From the NCBI RefSeq assembly GCF_003544935.1, contig NZ_CP032098.1, positions 1,984,001-2,048,000 of the forward strand: a stretch of 64,000 nt of DNA, written 5' to 3'. Positions 41,594 to 51,435 of the stretch are shown here, in pieces. Positions within the stretch are counted from its first letter, which is position 1. Every line of letters begins with the position of its first letter. The stretch is from Malaciobacter molluscorum LMG 25693 (GTDB lineage: Bacteria; Campylobacterota; Campylobacteria; Campylobacterales; Arcobacteraceae). The notes below the pieces were generated by a model. It saw only the letters and a list, made by a program, of their open reading frames with translations, did no database searches and was not told the DNA's origin. The position numbers were made by a program, and so were the translations under genes.

Positions 41594-41640
41594 ATTATAC
41601 CTTATATTAATAGAATAACATATTAATATTATTCTATTAA
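41594..41640 (-). promoter_or_regulatory. birA-parAB promoter with a perfect 12-bp inverted repeat
   Basis: TATAAT (41599-41594) on the minus strand sits 7 bases before the birA start. Immediately upstream TTAATAGAATAA (41607-41618) and TTATTCTATTAA (41629-41640) form a perfect inverted repeat with a 10-base loop. No T tract follows it, so an operator reads better than a terminator for fmt, although the latter remains possible. Confidence 0.5.
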
Positions 41641-41680
41641 ATGTATAAGAAAATTAAATAATTTTATTAATAAAAGAGAA

Positions 41681-42604
41681 TTAATTTAGAGTATTACCTA
41701 CTTCTAATCTTTTTCCTCTTAAATAATCTGCTATATTCATAACTTTTTTTGAAGGTGGTTGAACTTTTGAAATTTTTATTTTTCCACTTTTACAACCAAT
41801 TATTGTAAAATCTTTATTTATTTCTAAAATTTCACCCTCTTTATTTGATGAATCTTCATCAATAAGTTCAATTTCTTTTATTTTTAATCCTGTTGATAAA
41901 AATATTCCTGGCCAATAACAATATGCTTTATATTTCAAATAAAGTTGTTTTGCATTATCAAAATCTATTAAACCATTCTCTTTTTTAATTTTAGAACAAT
42001 GACTTACTTCTGTACTATTTTGTTTTTTTGGATTAATTTTTTCAAAATTATCTAAAGTTGTAATTGTTAAATTAGCTGCTAAATATGATAATTTATCAAA
42101 AACTTCATCAACTAACATATTATTTTGAAGTTTTAAATATTCAATTGCTAAAATATCTCCACTATCAAGTCCCTCTTCCATAAACATAGCAGTTACACCA
42201 GTATATTTATCATCATTTAAAATTGATTCTTGAATTGGACTTGCACCTCTATATTTTGGCAAAATTGAAGCATGAAGATTTATGCAAGGAGCAATATTTA
42301 AAATCTCTTTTGGTAATATTTGTCCATACGCTGCTACAATTATAAAATCAGGGGATAATTTTTCTAATTCTTCTTTTATTTCATTATTATTTTTTAATTT
42401 ATCTGGTTGAAAAATAGGCAAATCCAAATTATTATCAATACAGTATTGTTTTATATGAGGAGCTGTCAAAATCTGTTTTCTTCCTACTTTTTTATCAGGT
42501 TGAGAAAAAAGTGCTAAAACTTCATAATTATCAGATTTTATTAATTTATCAAATATTATAGTTGCATAATCTGGAGTTCCCATAAAAACAATTTTTTTCT
42601 TCAT
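41681..42604 (-). CDS. fmt: Methionyl-tRNA formyltransferase
   Basis: 307 residues. FMGTPDYAT start, catalytic NLHASILPKYRGASPIQ with the Asn-His pair, and MEEGLDSGDI; C-terminal OB-type tRNA-binding domain. It formylates initiator Met-tRNA. Overlaps proB by one base. Confidence 0.94.
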   Translation of the reverse strand: MKKKIVFMGTPDYATIIFDKLIKSDNYEVLALFSQPDKKVGRKQILTAPHIKQYCIDNNLDLPIFQPDKLKNNNEIKEELEKLSPDFIIVAAYGQILPKEILNIAPCINLHASILPKYRGASPIQESILNDDKYTGVTAMFMEEGLDSGDILAIEYLKLQNNMLVDEVFDKLSYLAANLTITTLDNFEKINPKKQNSTEVSHCSKIKKENGLIDFDNAKQLYLKYKAYCYWPGIFLSTGLKIKEIELIDEDSSNKEGEILEINKDFTIIGCKSGKIKISKVQPPSKKVMNIADYLRGKRLEVGNTLN

Positions 42605-43377
42605 TAATCTTCCTGTATTTTAAATAATGTTCCACTTTTATGATCTTCTTTTATTAAAAAATCATATGCATTTGTTAAATCAAATCCAGAGCTTAAAAAC
42701 ATTGGAATTCCTCTATTCATTAAAAACTTTGCAGCTTTTAATTTAGTTACAATTCCTCCCGTTGCAAACTCTGAATTTGGTGTATGCTTCATTTCAAGTT
42801 GAGATTCATAAACAATATCTACATTTTTTTGTAAGACTGCATCTTCAAATTCTCTTGGATTTTTATTATAATATCCATCAATATCTGATAAAATTGCTAA
42901 TAAATCTGCTTTAAAATAATATGCTGCATGAGCTGCTAATTGATCATTATCTCCAAATAACAACTCGTCATTTGCTACAACATCGTTTTCATTTACAATA
43001 GGAATAACATTATTTTCTAATAATATTTCAACAACATTTTGAGCATTTTTTGTTCTTTTTTTAGAATCAAAATCATTTTCAATCATCAAAATTTGTGCAC
43101 AAACAAGCTCATGTTCTCTAAATCTTTTTTTATAATGTTTCATTAATAAAGGTTGCCCAATAGCAGCAAGAGCTTGTCTATTATAAATAACTTTTTTATC
43201 TAAATGTAATCTAGTATTTCCAGCACCAACAGCACCAGAACTTACTAAAATTACTTCATAATTTTTTTCTTTTTTTAATTTAGCTATAAAATCAACTAAA
43301 TTTGATAGTCTATCAAAGGCTAATTTATTATTATCAGTTAAAACAGCTGTTCCAACTTTAATAACGATTCTTTTCAT
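42604..43377 (-). CDS. proB: Glutamate 5-kinase, short form
   Basis: 257 residues of amino-acid-kinase fold: [43 protein letters not shown] and [11 protein letters not shown]. It phosphorylates glutamate in the first step of proline synthesis. The C-terminal PUA domain of the E. coli enzyme (about 110 residues) is absent, as is usual in this phylum. Overlaps obgE by 4 bases. Confidence 0.92.
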   Translation of the reverse strand: MKRIVIKVGTAVLTDNNKLAFDRLSNLVDFIAKLKKEKNYEVILVSSGAVGAGNTRLHLDKKVIYNRQALAAIGQPLLMKHYKKRFREHELVCAQILMIENDFDSKKRTKNAQNVVEILLENNVIPIVNENDVVANDELLFGDNDQLAAHAAYYFKADLLAILSDIDGYYNKNPREFEDAVLQKNVDIVYESQLEMKHTPNSEFATGGIVTKLKAAKFLMNRGIPMFLSSGFDLTNAYDFLIKEDHKSGTLFKIQED

Positions 43378-44465
43378 TTACTTTGTCCTAAAAGTTCATA
43401 TAAAGCATACCCTATTGATTTAGTATTTAAATGAGTTACAGATGATATTGGCAAAATAAAGAATGGCTTTGTTTTGTCAAATCTTGATAAACTTAAATCT
43501 TGAATATAGTAAGGGAAAGTTGTATCAAATCCAAATTCATTTGAATTTGATGTTTCTAAACTTAAACTCTCAATAAATTCTTTTATGTCTTTATTTAAAT
43601 CTTCACCATAGTATGCATCTATTTTTGTTAATGCAATTGCATAGTTTCTACCACTTAACTCAACAGAAAATTTTGCTAATTCTTCTTTTAATATTTCAAA
43701 TTGTTCTGTTATTTTTCTATGATTTGATACATCAATTGTAAAAAGTAAAGTTTTAGTTCTTTCTATATGTTTTAAAAACTCTATTCCTAAACCTCTACCT
43801 TCACTAGCACCATCAATAATACCAGGAATATCAGCCATAACAAATGAATTATATTCTCCTACTTCAACAACACCCAATTTAGGTGTTAATGTAGTAAATT
43901 CATAATTTGCAATTTCTGGTTCTGCATTTGATACAGTTGAAATTAAAGTTGATTTACCAACGTTTGGATATCCAACTAAACCAACATCAGCTATAAGCTT
44001 AAGTTCTAGTTTTATATCTCTTGTAAGTCCTGGTAATCCAGGCTGAGCATATGTTGGCCTTTGATTTTTAGAGTTTTTAAAATGAATATTTCCTAATCCA
44101 CCTTTTCCACCTTCTAAAAACTTAACTTTTTCACCCTCATTTAATAAATCTAACAATACTTCATTTGTATTAGCATCAATAACTTGTGTTCCAGGAGGTA
44201 CAATAAGTGTAAGTGCTGGTGCTGATTTACCTGTCATTCTTCTACCCATACCTTGCTTACCATTTTCAGCTTTAAGTACAGTTCTACCTTTATACCATGA
44301 TAGAGTATCAGTATTGTTATCTACTTGGAAATAAACATCTCCACCTTTACCTCCATCTCCACCATCTGGTCCACCTTTAACTACAAATTTCTCTCTTCTA
44401 AAAGAAGTACAACCTTGTCCTCCTTTACCAGATGAAACTGTAAATTTAACACTATCTATAAACAC
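43374..44465 (-). CDS. obgE: Ribosome-associated GTPase Obg
   Basis: 363 residues. Gly-rich Obg fold ([26 protein letters not shown]), then G domain with [17 protein letters not shown] and TKID. It aids late assembly of the 50S subunit. It starts with GTG at 44465 behind AGGAGTAAATA. The C-terminal OCT domain of some relatives is absent. Just upstream lie rpmA and rplU, the usual partners, but a terminator stands between. Confidence 0.94.
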   Translation of the reverse strand: MFIDSVKFTVSSGKGGQGCTSFRREKFVVKGGPDGGDGGKGGDVYFQVDNNTDTLSWYKGRTVLKAENGKQGMGRRMTGKSAPALTLIVPPGTQVIDANTNEVLLDLLNEGEKVKFLEGGKGGLGNIHFKNSKNQRPTYAQPGLPGLTRDIKLELKLIADVGLVGYPNVGKSTLISTVSNAEPEIANYEFTTLTPKLGVVEVGEYNSFVMADIPGIIDGASEGRGLGIEFLKHIERTKTLLFTIDVSNHRKITEQFEILKEELAKFSVELSGRNYAIALTKIDAYYGEDLNKDIKEFIESLSLETSNSNEFGFDTTFPYYIQDLSLSRFDKTKPFFILPISSVTHLNTKSIGYALYELLGQSK

Positions 44466-44481
44466 TATTTACTCCTAAAAC

Positions 44482-44516
44482 TAAAAAAGGGTGCAGGCAA
44501 AGCCATACACCCTCTT
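44482..44516 (-). terminator. Terminator after rplU-rpmA
   Basis: On the minus strand AGGGTG and CACCCT enclose an inner GGC/GCC pair and are followed by six T. It lies in the 74-bp gap before obgE, so Obg is read either by partial read-through or its own weak promoter. Confidence 0.75.
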
Positions 44517-44539
44517 ATAAAAATATTTCATACCTCAAA

Positions 44540-44794
44540 TTATGAAGCGTAAACTGAAACTTTCTTTCTATCTTTATCTTTAATCTCGAACTTAACTACA
44601 CCATCAATTAAAGCATAAATAGTATGGTCTTTACCTATTCCTACATTTTCACCAACGTGTACTTTTGTTCCTCTTTGTCTAATAATGATGTTACCAGCTC
44701 TAACTGTTTCTCCACCAAATTTTTTAACACCAAGTCTTTTTCCAGCTGAATCTCTATTATTCTGTGTAGATCCTTGACCTTTCTTGTGAGCCAT
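44540..44794 (-). CDS. rpmA: 50S ribosomal protein L27
   Basis: 84 residues, starting [20 protein letters not shown] with GVKKFGGE and IIIRQRGTK. The N-terminal tail reaches the peptidyl-transferase centre. No cleavable extension of the Firmicute type. 17 bases after rplU. Confidence 0.97.
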   Translation of the reverse strand: MAHKKGQGSTQNNRDSAGKRLGVKKFGGETVRAGNIIIRQRGTKVHVGENVGIGKDHTIYALIDGVVKFEIKDKDRKKVSVYAS

Positions 44795-44811
44795 TTCTTA
44801 TCTCCTTAAAA

Positions 44812-45129
44812 TTATGCAGCGATTTTAGTAATTCTAATTTTTGTGAAGCTTTTTCTAAAACCTCTTTTTAATTTACTATCTTTTCTTCTTCTTTTTTTGT
44901 AAATTATAACTTTTCTATCTCTATTTACACCTGTACCATCAAGTACTACTTCTGCTTGAACTTTTGCAGCTGAAATAGCATCACCAGTTTTTAGTTCACC
45001 GTCATTTAATGCAATAACATCAGTGATTTCTAATGTTTCTTTTGCAGCTTTACCTAGGTAATCTACATTAAGAATATCACCTTCTTGAACTTTATATTGC
45101 TTTCCAGCACATTTAATAATTGCGTACAT
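44812..45129 (-). CDS. rplU: 50S ribosomal protein L21
   Basis: 105 residues: [18 protein letters not shown], then [20 protein letters not shown], both diagnostic of L21. First gene of the rplU-rpmA pair; ribosome site AGAGGATTGAAG. The 99-bp gap upstream has no gene. Confidence 0.97.
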   Translation of the reverse strand: MYAIIKCAGKQYKVQEGDILNVDYLGKAAKETLEITDVIALNDGELKTGDAISAAKVQAEVVLDGTGVNRDRKVIIYKKRRRKDSKLKRGFRKSFTKIRITKIAA

Positions 45130-45228
45130 TCTTCAATCCTCTAACTATCTATATCTATCAAATACGTATTTTTTGTGAAGCGAAATGTTATCTAATCTTA
45201 GTTTAAACTTTGTTTAAGCGAAAATTTT

Positions 45229-45612
45229 TTATTGATAATCATAAGGCAATGCAATAACATCCATTTCAACAAGTACATTTTTTGGTAAAGTTTTTACCGC
45301 AACTGTACTTCTAACAGGTTTATGTTCACCAAATGCTTCAGCGTATAAAACATTTACTATACCAAAGTCATCCATATTATCCAAAAATATAGTAACTTTT
45401 ATTACTTTATCCATACCACTTTTGCAATCTTCTAACAACTTTCTAAGATTTTCAAGAACTTGTCTAGTTTGAACTTTTATATCACCTTGAACTAGTTCTC
45501 CTTCCGCTGTTAAAGGTATTTGTCCAGAAGTATAAATTAATCCATTAGCTTTAATTGCTTGAGAGTATGGACCAATTGCAGCTGGTACTCTATCAGTATG
45601 TAATAACTCCAT
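45229..45612 (-). CDS. ridA: RidA family enamine/imine deaminase
   Basis: 127 residues: AAIGPYSQAIKANGLIYTSGQ, the conserved RxxxxNL region (TRQVLENLRKLL) and the catalytic Arg in PVRSTVAV. It destroys reactive 2-aminoacrylate-type enamines made by PLP enzymes. Start chosen at ATG 45612 behind AGAGGAAGAAGAAA; a TTG/ATG reading from 45648 adds only a basic leader. Follows dnaG after about 50 bases on the same strand downstream. Confidence 0.9.
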   Translation of the reverse strand: MELLHTDRVPAAIGPYSQAIKANGLIYTSGQIPLTAEGELVQGDIKVQTRQVLENLRKLLEDCKSGMDKVIKVTIFLDNMDDFGIVNVLYAEAFGEHKPVRSTVAVKTLPKNVLVEMDVIALPYDYQ

Positions 45613-45664
45613 TTTCTTCTTCCTCTTTAATTTTTTGAGATTATACAAGTTTTTGAATTAATTG

Positions 45665-47296
45665 CTAATTATAAGTAACCATTTTACCTTGTTTTAGTTG
45701 AAATATCTTATCTTTTAATTTCCTAATTTCATTAGATTTCTTTTTAAAATCTAATGTTTTATCATATAATAAAGTATTTAATTTACTTGAATAATATTTT
45801 GATAATAATATACAAATCTCTTTTTTTAATCTTTCATCATCATAATCTTCTAATCTTTCATTTAAAAGTATTCCATTTAAAGAAGAATCATGAATATCGC
45901 TTATTAATAGTTCAAATTGTTCTTTATGATAATCAAAAATTTCAGAATCAACCATATCAAGAACATAGTCTAATCTTGATGGTTTTTCTAAAATTGCTTT
46001 TATTATACTTAATTCTGCAATATCTATTTTTGTTGAACTATTTTCTACTTTTCTTCTTGACTGAGTTGATATTTTTACTAAATTTTCTCTGATATTTAAT
46101 TTTTGTGCTAAATATCTTTTATATTCATCTTGATATAAAATACTTAAACTTTTTAAATATTCATTTGCTTCTTGTAAAGCTTTTTGTTTTTGAATAGGAT
46201 CATTAATATTATATTTTGCAACAATATAATCAATTGCATAAGAGATAAATGCTTGAGGATTTGAAAAAACTTTATTTAGCTCTTCTACTTTACCCTCTTT
46301 TACCATATCAGCAGGATCCATTCCATTTCCAAATATTACAACACCACCTTCAAACTCACTTTGACTTAACATCACTGAAGCTTTAAAAGCAGCATTTAAT
46401 CCAGCTTTGTCACCATCATAAGCTACAATAACTTTAGGTTCACCTCTTCTTAATAAAGGTAAATGATCTTTAGTTAAAGCTGTTCCTAGTGTTGCAACTG
46501 CGGTATTAAAACCAGCTTGATGAAGCATAATTACATCTAAATACCCTTCTGTTACAATAATTCTATTTCTTTTATATATATTCTCTTTAGCAATGTTATA
46601 GCCATAAAGAAGTTTAGATTTATTAAATATTTTTGTTTGAGGAGAGTTTATATATTTAGCACTATGTCCTGTAATTGTTCTTCCACCAAAACCTACAATT
46701 TTACTATTTAGTCCATAAATAGGGAAAGTGATTCTTTCTATAAATCTTGAATATAGTCCATTTTCACCTGAATCTATTACCCCTAACTCTTTTGCATCAG
46801 CTAAATTTAAATAGTTATTTTTTAAATAGTTAATAGTTTCAAAAGATTTTGGAGCATATCCTATTTCAAATTTTTCAATTGAAAACTCTGAAATTCCCCT
46901 ACTTTTTATATAATCTTTAGCAACATTATTATTAGCAAAAAGTTTTATAAAATATTGATTTATTGAATCTAATACTTTTAAATCTTGTTTTGGTTTATTG
47001 TTATCATCATAAGATAAAGTAACATTATACATTGAAGCTAATTTTTCTATTGCTTCAGGATATGCTAATTTTTCATATTCCATAATAAATTTTATTGCAT
47101 CACCACCAACTCCACAACCAAAACAATGGTATATTTGTTTAGCTGGACTTACGACAAATGATGGAGTATCTTCCCCATGAAAGGGACAGCATGCTTTAAA
47201 GTTTGCTCCTGATTTTTTTAATTCAAGAGATTGAGAAATTACATCTACTATTTCAAGATGATTTTTTAAATTATCAATTGATTCTTTAGTTATCAT
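45665..47296 (-). CDS. dnaG: DNA primase
   Basis: 543 residues. N-terminal zinc finger CPFHGEDTPSF...HCFGCGVGGD (CHC2), TOPRIM catalytic core (VTEGYLDVI, AYDGDKAGL) and a C-terminal helicase-binding region. Makes RNA primers for replication. ATG at 47296 is preferred over an upstream TTG. Divergent from the TPR gene at 47375. Confidence 0.95.
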   Translation of the reverse strand: MITKESIDNLKNHLEIVDVISQSLELKKSGANFKACCPFHGEDTPSFVVSPAKQIYHCFGCGVGGDAIKFIMEYEKLAYPEAIEKLASMYNVTLSYDDNNKPKQDLKVLDSINQYFIKLFANNNVAKDYIKSRGISEFSIEKFEIGYAPKSFETINYLKNNYLNLADAKELGVIDSGENGLYSRFIERITFPIYGLNSKIVGFGGRTITGHSAKYINSPQTKIFNKSKLLYGYNIAKENIYKRNRIIVTEGYLDVIMLHQAGFNTAVATLGTALTKDHLPLLRRGEPKVIVAYDGDKAGLNAAFKASVMLSQSEFEGGVVIFGNGMDPADMVKEGKVEELNKVFSNPQAFISYAIDYIVAKYNINDPIQKQKALQEANEYLKSLSILYQDEYKRYLAQKLNIRENLVKISTQSRRKVENSSTKIDIAELSIIKAILEKPSRLDYVLDMVDSEIFDYHKEQFELLISDIHDSSLNGILLNERLEDYDDERLKKEICILLSKYYSSKLNTLLYDKTLDFKKKSNEIRKLKDKIFQLKQGKMVTYN

Positions 47297-47374
47297 GGTG
47301 AAATTATACAATTTTATTATTTTATATGTGCTTTTATGATATTATATTGTTACTTTTATATGTAAAGGTAATTT

Positions 47375-48424
47375 TTGGATAGTATAGTACTGGATTATAG
47401 AGATCCTTTAGTAAGTGTAATTATATTTTTCTCACTTGTGTTTCTTATTTCATTTATTACTTACTCTATTGGTGTGTATAAAGAAAAAAATGCAAGAAAA
47501 GATTATAGAAAACTTCTCAATAGATTTGAATTAGGTAAATTAAAAGAAGAAGATTACGTTCATTTATATAAAACATATAATCTTCCTTTTGATTCTATAA
47601 TTTTATTGGCTTCAAGTTTTTTACATAAAGGTGATTATAATAAGGCGATTTCTGTTTATCTAGCACTTCTAGAACATGTAACAGATAGAGTCAAAAAAGA
47701 AGAGCTTTTAGAGTTATTGGGATCAACATATTTTAAAGGTGGTTTTTTACAAAGATCAAAAGAGATCTATTTAAAAGTATTAAAATTCTCACCAAGAAAT
47801 GAAAATGCTTTAAAACATCTTCTTATAATAAATGAAAGACTAAAAGATTATGATAAAGCTCTTGAAATAATAGAGGCTTTAGAAGAGTTAGATATTGAAG
47901 TAATAAGAGAAAAAATCTATATAGAAACTCAAAAGCTTTTAAATTCATCTGATTTAAGCTATAAAGAAAAAACAGAAAAATTATACACATTATTTAAATT
48001 AAACCATATTGTAGAAAGATTACTTATTCAGTATTTAATTCAATATAATAAAAGCTTTTTATGGGAGCATATTGATGAGTTTGAAATAAATAAATTCATT
48101 GACTTATTATGGTATTTAGATTTTAATGATATTGATTTTGATGTTGTAGATAAAAATAAACAATTATCAGAAATATATAATGCAAAAGGATATTTACAAA
48201 CTTGTAATCATAGTGAAGATTTTGTTTTTGATATTTTAATTGCATTAAATAAACATGAACATAAAATTCCGGTAACATTAGATTTTGAATTTATTTGTAC
48301 ATCATGTAAACAAACACATCCAATTTATGAATTGAGATGTCCACATTGTCACAATATCTTAACATATAAAGTAAAATATAACTTAACTAAGGATTTAAAT
48401 GAAAGAAATCAATCTTTACAGTGA
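47375..48424 (+). CDS. Membrane-anchored TPR protein with zinc ribbon (LapB-like)
   Basis: 349 residues. A TTG start follows AAAGGTAATTT. One N-terminal transmembrane helix (about 12-32), TPR-like helical repeats (about 60-170, e.g. HKGDYNKAISVYLALLEH) and a C-terminal zinc ribbon, CTSC...CPHC. The anchor/TPR/rubredoxin-like order is that of LapB (YciM), which regulates lipopolysaccharide synthesis with FtsH; sequence similarity is too low to be sure by eye. Overlaps rnhA by 26 bases. Confidence 0.72.
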   Translation: MDSIVLDYRDPLVSVIIFFSLVFLISFITYSIGVYKEKNARKDYRKLLNRFELGKLKEEDYVHLYKTYNLPFDSIILLASSFLHKGDYNKAISVYLALLEHVTDRVKKEELLELLGSTYFKGGFLQRSKEIYLKVLKFSPRNENALKHLLIINERLKDYDKALEIIEALEELDIEVIREKIYIETQKLLNSSDLSYKEKTEKLYTLFKLNHIVERLLIQYLIQYNKSFLWEHIDEFEINKFIDLLWYLDFNDIDFDVVDKNKQLSEIYNAKGYLQTCNHSEDFVFDILIALNKHEHKIPVTLDFEFICTSCKQTHPIYELRCPHCHNILTYKVKYNLTKDLNERNQSLQ

Positions 48425-48854
48425 TGGATCTAGCTTAGGCAATCCTGGTCCTGGAGGTTGGGGTACAATCCTTGAATATAATGGAAAAGAAAAAGAATTA
48501 TGTGGAGGAGAGAATAATACAACAAATAATCAAATGGAATTAATTGGTGTTATTGAAGGTTTAAAAGCATTAAAAGAACCTTGCATTGTAAATGTAATTT
48601 CAGACTCAACATATGTAGTAAAAGCAATAAATGAATGGTTAGATGGCTGGATTAAAAATAATTGGAAAAATTCCACTAAAAAGCCAGTTAAAAATTTAGA
48701 ACTATGGAAAGAGTATTTAAAAGTTTCAAAAATACATAAAATAAATGCTTTTTGGGTAAAAGGTCATGCGGGGCATGAGCATAATGAAAGATGTGATATA
48801 CTTGCAAGAACATTTGCAGAAAATTTAAAAAAACAAGGGGAAGAAAATGAGTGA
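48399..48854 (+). CDS. rnhA: Ribonuclease HI
   Basis: 151 residues. [19 protein letters not shown] opens with the first catalytic Asp; [10 protein letters not shown] supplies Glu, VISDSTYV Asp, and [12 protein letters not shown] the last His/Asp. It removes RNA from RNA-DNA hybrids. It starts within the TPR gene and overlaps rnc by 8 bases. Confidence 0.96.
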   Translation: MKEINLYSDGSSLGNPGPGGWGTILEYNGKEKELCGGENNTTNNQMELIGVIEGLKALKEPCIVNVISDSTYVVKAINEWLDGWIKNNWKNSTKKPVKNLELWKEYLKVSKIHKINAFWVKGHAGHEHNERCDILARTFAENLKKQGEENE

Positions 48855-49524
48855 TTACTCAAAATTAGAAAAGTGTTTGGATTATCAGTTTAAAAACAAA
48901 GATCTGATAATCGAAGCACTTACACACAAAAGTTTAAAAAAGCCATACAATAATGAAAGATTAGAATTTTTGGGTGATGCAGTTTTAAATTTAATCGTTG
49001 GTGAATATTTATATAAAAAATTTCCAAATTCAAATGAAGGTGAATTATCAAAAATAAGAGCTTCACTTGTAAATGAAAATGGTTTTACAAAACTTGCTAA
49101 TGAGATAAAACTTGGTGATTATATATTTATTTCAACAGCAGAAGAGAGGAATAATGGTAGGCATAAAGCTTCAATTCTTTCTGATGCATTTGAAGCAATT
49201 ATGGGTGCAATTTATCTAGAATCAGGTCTTGATGCATTAAAACCTATTATTTTAGATTTATTAGAAAAATCTTACGAAAAAATAAATTTAGATGTTTTAT
49301 TTAGTGATTACAAAACTGCTTTACAAGAGATTACTCAAGCTCAATTTGGAAGTATTCCTGAATATAAAATTGAAGGTTCTTATGGACCAGATCACAAAAA
49401 AGAGTTTGAGGTATCAATTTGGATTGATGGCAAAAAATATGGTCAAGCAAAAGGTAAAAGTAAAAAATTAGCTCAACAAGCAGTAGCAAAGATTGCAATT
49501 GAACAGTTTAAAGGTGATAACTGA
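48847..49524 (+). CDS. rnc: Ribonuclease III
   Basis: 225 residues. Catalytic signature [29 protein letters not shown], and a C-terminal double-stranded RNA-binding domain ([28 protein letters not shown]). It processes rRNA and other duplex RNAs. Overlaps aroC by one base (TGATG). Confidence 0.96.
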   Translation: MSDYSKLEKCLDYQFKNKDLIIEALTHKSLKKPYNNERLEFLGDAVLNLIVGEYLYKKFPNSNEGELSKIRASLVNENGFTKLANEIKLGDYIFISTAEERNNGRHKASILSDAFEAIMGAIYLESGLDALKPIILDLLEKSYEKINLDVLFSDYKTALQEITQAQFGSIPEYKIEGSYGPDHKKEFEVSIWIDGKKYGQAKGKSKKLAQQAVAKIAIEQFKGDN

Positions 49525-50600
49525 TGAATAGTTTTGGACACAGATTTAGATTTACAACATTTGGTGAAAGTCATGGAAAAGCACTTGGTTGTGTTGTTGA
49601 TGGAGTTCCAGCTGGAATAAAAATAGATGAACAATTTATTCAAGACGAAATGAATAGAAGAAAACCTGGACAAAATAAATTCGCAACTACAAGAAAAGAA
49701 AGTGATAATATTGAAATATTAAGTGGAGTATTTGAAGGTTTTACAACAGGAACTCCAATATCAATGATTATTTTTAATGAAAATCAAAAAAGTCGTGATT
49801 ATGCAAATGTAAAAGATTTATTTAGACCAGGACATGCTGATTTTACTTACTTTCACAAATATGGAATAAGAGATTATAGAGGTGGAGGAAGAAGTAGTGC
49901 GAGAGAAACTGCAGCAAGAGTTGCAGCTGGCGCTATTGCTAAACTTCTATTAAAAGAATTAAATATTGAAGTACAAAGTGGAATTTGTGAAATTGATGGA
50001 ATAAAAGCGTTATCACATGATTTTACAAATGTTCAATCTTCTGAAATTTATGCATTAGATAAAGCAGTAGAAGAGAAACAAAAAGAAGCAATTTTAAATG
50101 CAAAAAATTCTCATAATAGTGTTGGAGGAGTTGCTTTAATAAATGTAAAAAACTGCCCCGTTGGTCTTGGTGAACCCTTATATTTTAAACTAGATTCACA
50201 AATAGCAAATGCTATGATGAGTATCAATGCAGTTAAAGCCATTGAAATTGGCAACGGATTTGATAGTGTAAAAACAAAAGGTAATGAAAATAATGATGAG
50301 ATTAGAGCAAATGGTTTTAAGTCAAATCATAGTGGTGGAATGCTAGGAGGAATATCAAATGGAGATGAAATAAACTTCAAAGTATATTTTAAACCTACTC
50401 CATCAATTTTTATAAAACAAGAAACAATAGATATTTATAATAATGAAGTTGATTGTGAATTAAAAGGAAGACATGATCCTTGTGTTGCAGTTAGAGGAAG
50501 TGTTGTAGCGGAAGCTATGACTGCACTAGTAGTTGCAGACATGTTACTATTAAATATGAGTTCAAATATTAATAATATAAAAAGAGTATATAAAAATTAA
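49524..50600 (+). CDS. aroC: Chorismate synthase
   Basis: 358 residues. [48 protein letters not shown] and [10 protein letters not shown] are diagnostic. It makes chorismate from EPSP with reduced flavin. Last gene of the TPR-rnhA-rnc-aroC run; terminator follows. Confidence 0.97.
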   Translation: MNSFGHRFRFTTFGESHGKALGCVVDGVPAGIKIDEQFIQDEMNRRKPGQNKFATTRKESDNIEILSGVFEGFTTGTPISMIIFNENQKSRDYANVKDLFRPGHADFTYFHKYGIRDYRGGGRSSARETAARVAAGAIAKLLLKELNIEVQSGICEIDGIKALSHDFTNVQSSEIYALDKAVEEKQKEAILNAKNSHNSVGGVALINVKNCPVGLGEPLYFKLDSQIANAMMSINAVKAIEIGNGFDSVKTKGNENNDEIRANGFKSNHSGGMLGGISNGDEINFKVYFKPTPSIFIKQETIDIYNNEVDCELKGRHDPCVAVRGSVVAEAMTALVVADMLLLNMSSNINNIKRVYKN

Positions 50601-50604
50601 ACAT

Positions 50605-50645
50605 AAAACTTAGAAAAAAAAGTAAGTTTTACTTAATTTTTTTTT
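50605..50645 (+). terminator. Terminator after aroC
   Basis: AAAACTTA (50605-50612) pairs with TAAGTTTT (50623-50630), followed by ACTTAA and a run of nine or more T. Confidence 0.7.
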
Positions 50646-50647
50646 AT

Positions 50648-50692
50648 TATAATTATGAATAGCATCTCTTTGGTCAAGGGATGCTTTTTTTA
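50648..50692 (+). other. TATAAT box followed at once by an intrinsic-terminator hairpin
   Basis: TATAAT at 50648-50653 is followed by AGCATCTCTT (50661-50670), a TGGTC loop, AAGGGATGCT (50676-50685) and seven T. The hairpin reads as a terminator on the plus strand, yet aroC already has one upstream. It may terminate the convergent NifX-like gene, or the pair may yield a transcript of about 35 bases. Confidence 0.45.
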
Positions 50693-50695
50693 TGT

Positions 50696-51031
50696 TTATA
50701 TTTTTGTTAATTTATCCTGAACAAAATCACTATACAATCCTAAAACTTTTTTTCTTTTTTCTTCAGTAAAAATAGAAATTCCAACTTTTTTTAATTTTTT
50801 TTCTAATTGTTCATCAATATGAGGAACAATCAAAACATTAAAATTATTTGATTTAAATAGTTTAACAATTTCATCTTCTACATTTTCATGTATTCTATTT
50901 TCCATTAATTCTACTGAACTAATAGTTTGACCTGTTAGATTTAATACAGTAAAAAAGTTAGCTTCTTTTACATCAGGAGCAACATTTGACAGATAACTTA
51001 AATTTTCTATAGTAGGAAATACAATTCTCAT
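50696..51031 (-). CDS. NifX/NifB-type dinitrogenase-cofactor-like protein
   Basis: 111 residues from MRIVFPTIENLSYLSNVAPDV. The fold and the partner gene (DUF134) fit the family of small proteins related to NifX, NafY and the NifB tail, which bind iron-molybdenum or iron-sulfur cofactors. Most such proteins in non-nitrogen fixers have unknown roles. ATG 51031 behind AAAGGCTCAATT is preferred to a start 25 codons upstream. Divergent from the DUF134 gene. Confidence 0.6.
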   Translation of the reverse strand: MRIVFPTIENLSYLSNVAPDVKEANFFTVLNLTGQTISSVELMENRIHENVEDEIVKLFKSNNFNVLIVPHIDEQLEKKLKKVGISIFTEEKRKKVLGLYSDFVQDKLTKI

Positions 51032-51106
51032 AATTGAGCCTTTAATAATTGATAATTTTATAAAAGGATTTTGTAAAAACTTAATAAAGATTGATATATT
51101 TAACAA

Positions 51107-51435
51107 AAGTTTTTACAAAATTTAATGGTATTATAATCTAGATCGACCAAGAGAGGAGTGTTATTTGTATGTTAGGCTAGACAACTAAACAAAATGACCA
51201 ATCTAATTATATTTCTAATCATATATTCTAATCAAGCTTAACTCTTTAAACTAAGAATAATTTGAGAGAGCGGGTTCACTTAGTTTATATTTATTAAATT
51301 CACAAAATTTCATATGAGTTAAGTCTTGTGAACATATGACCGTATAATAACATTTATTCGGTCATATGTCAAGTATATTTTTAGATTTTTAATAAAATTA
51401 TGATAAAATCTCAAATTAAGAATTTAAGGAATTAA
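51107..51435. promoter_or_regulatory. Structured regulatory region between NifX-like and DUF134 genes
   Basis: No ORF. Seen within: TATAAT near 51131 on the plus strand; three TCTAAT boxes at 51202, 51214 and 51227; TAAACTAAG pairing with CTTAGTTTA (about 51247-51290); and a perfect 11-bp inverted repeat, ACATATGACCG (51332-51342) and CGGTCATATGT (51359-51369), that brackets a TATAAT at 51343-51348. The last is probably the operator and promoter of the DUF134 gene. Confidence 0.5.
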
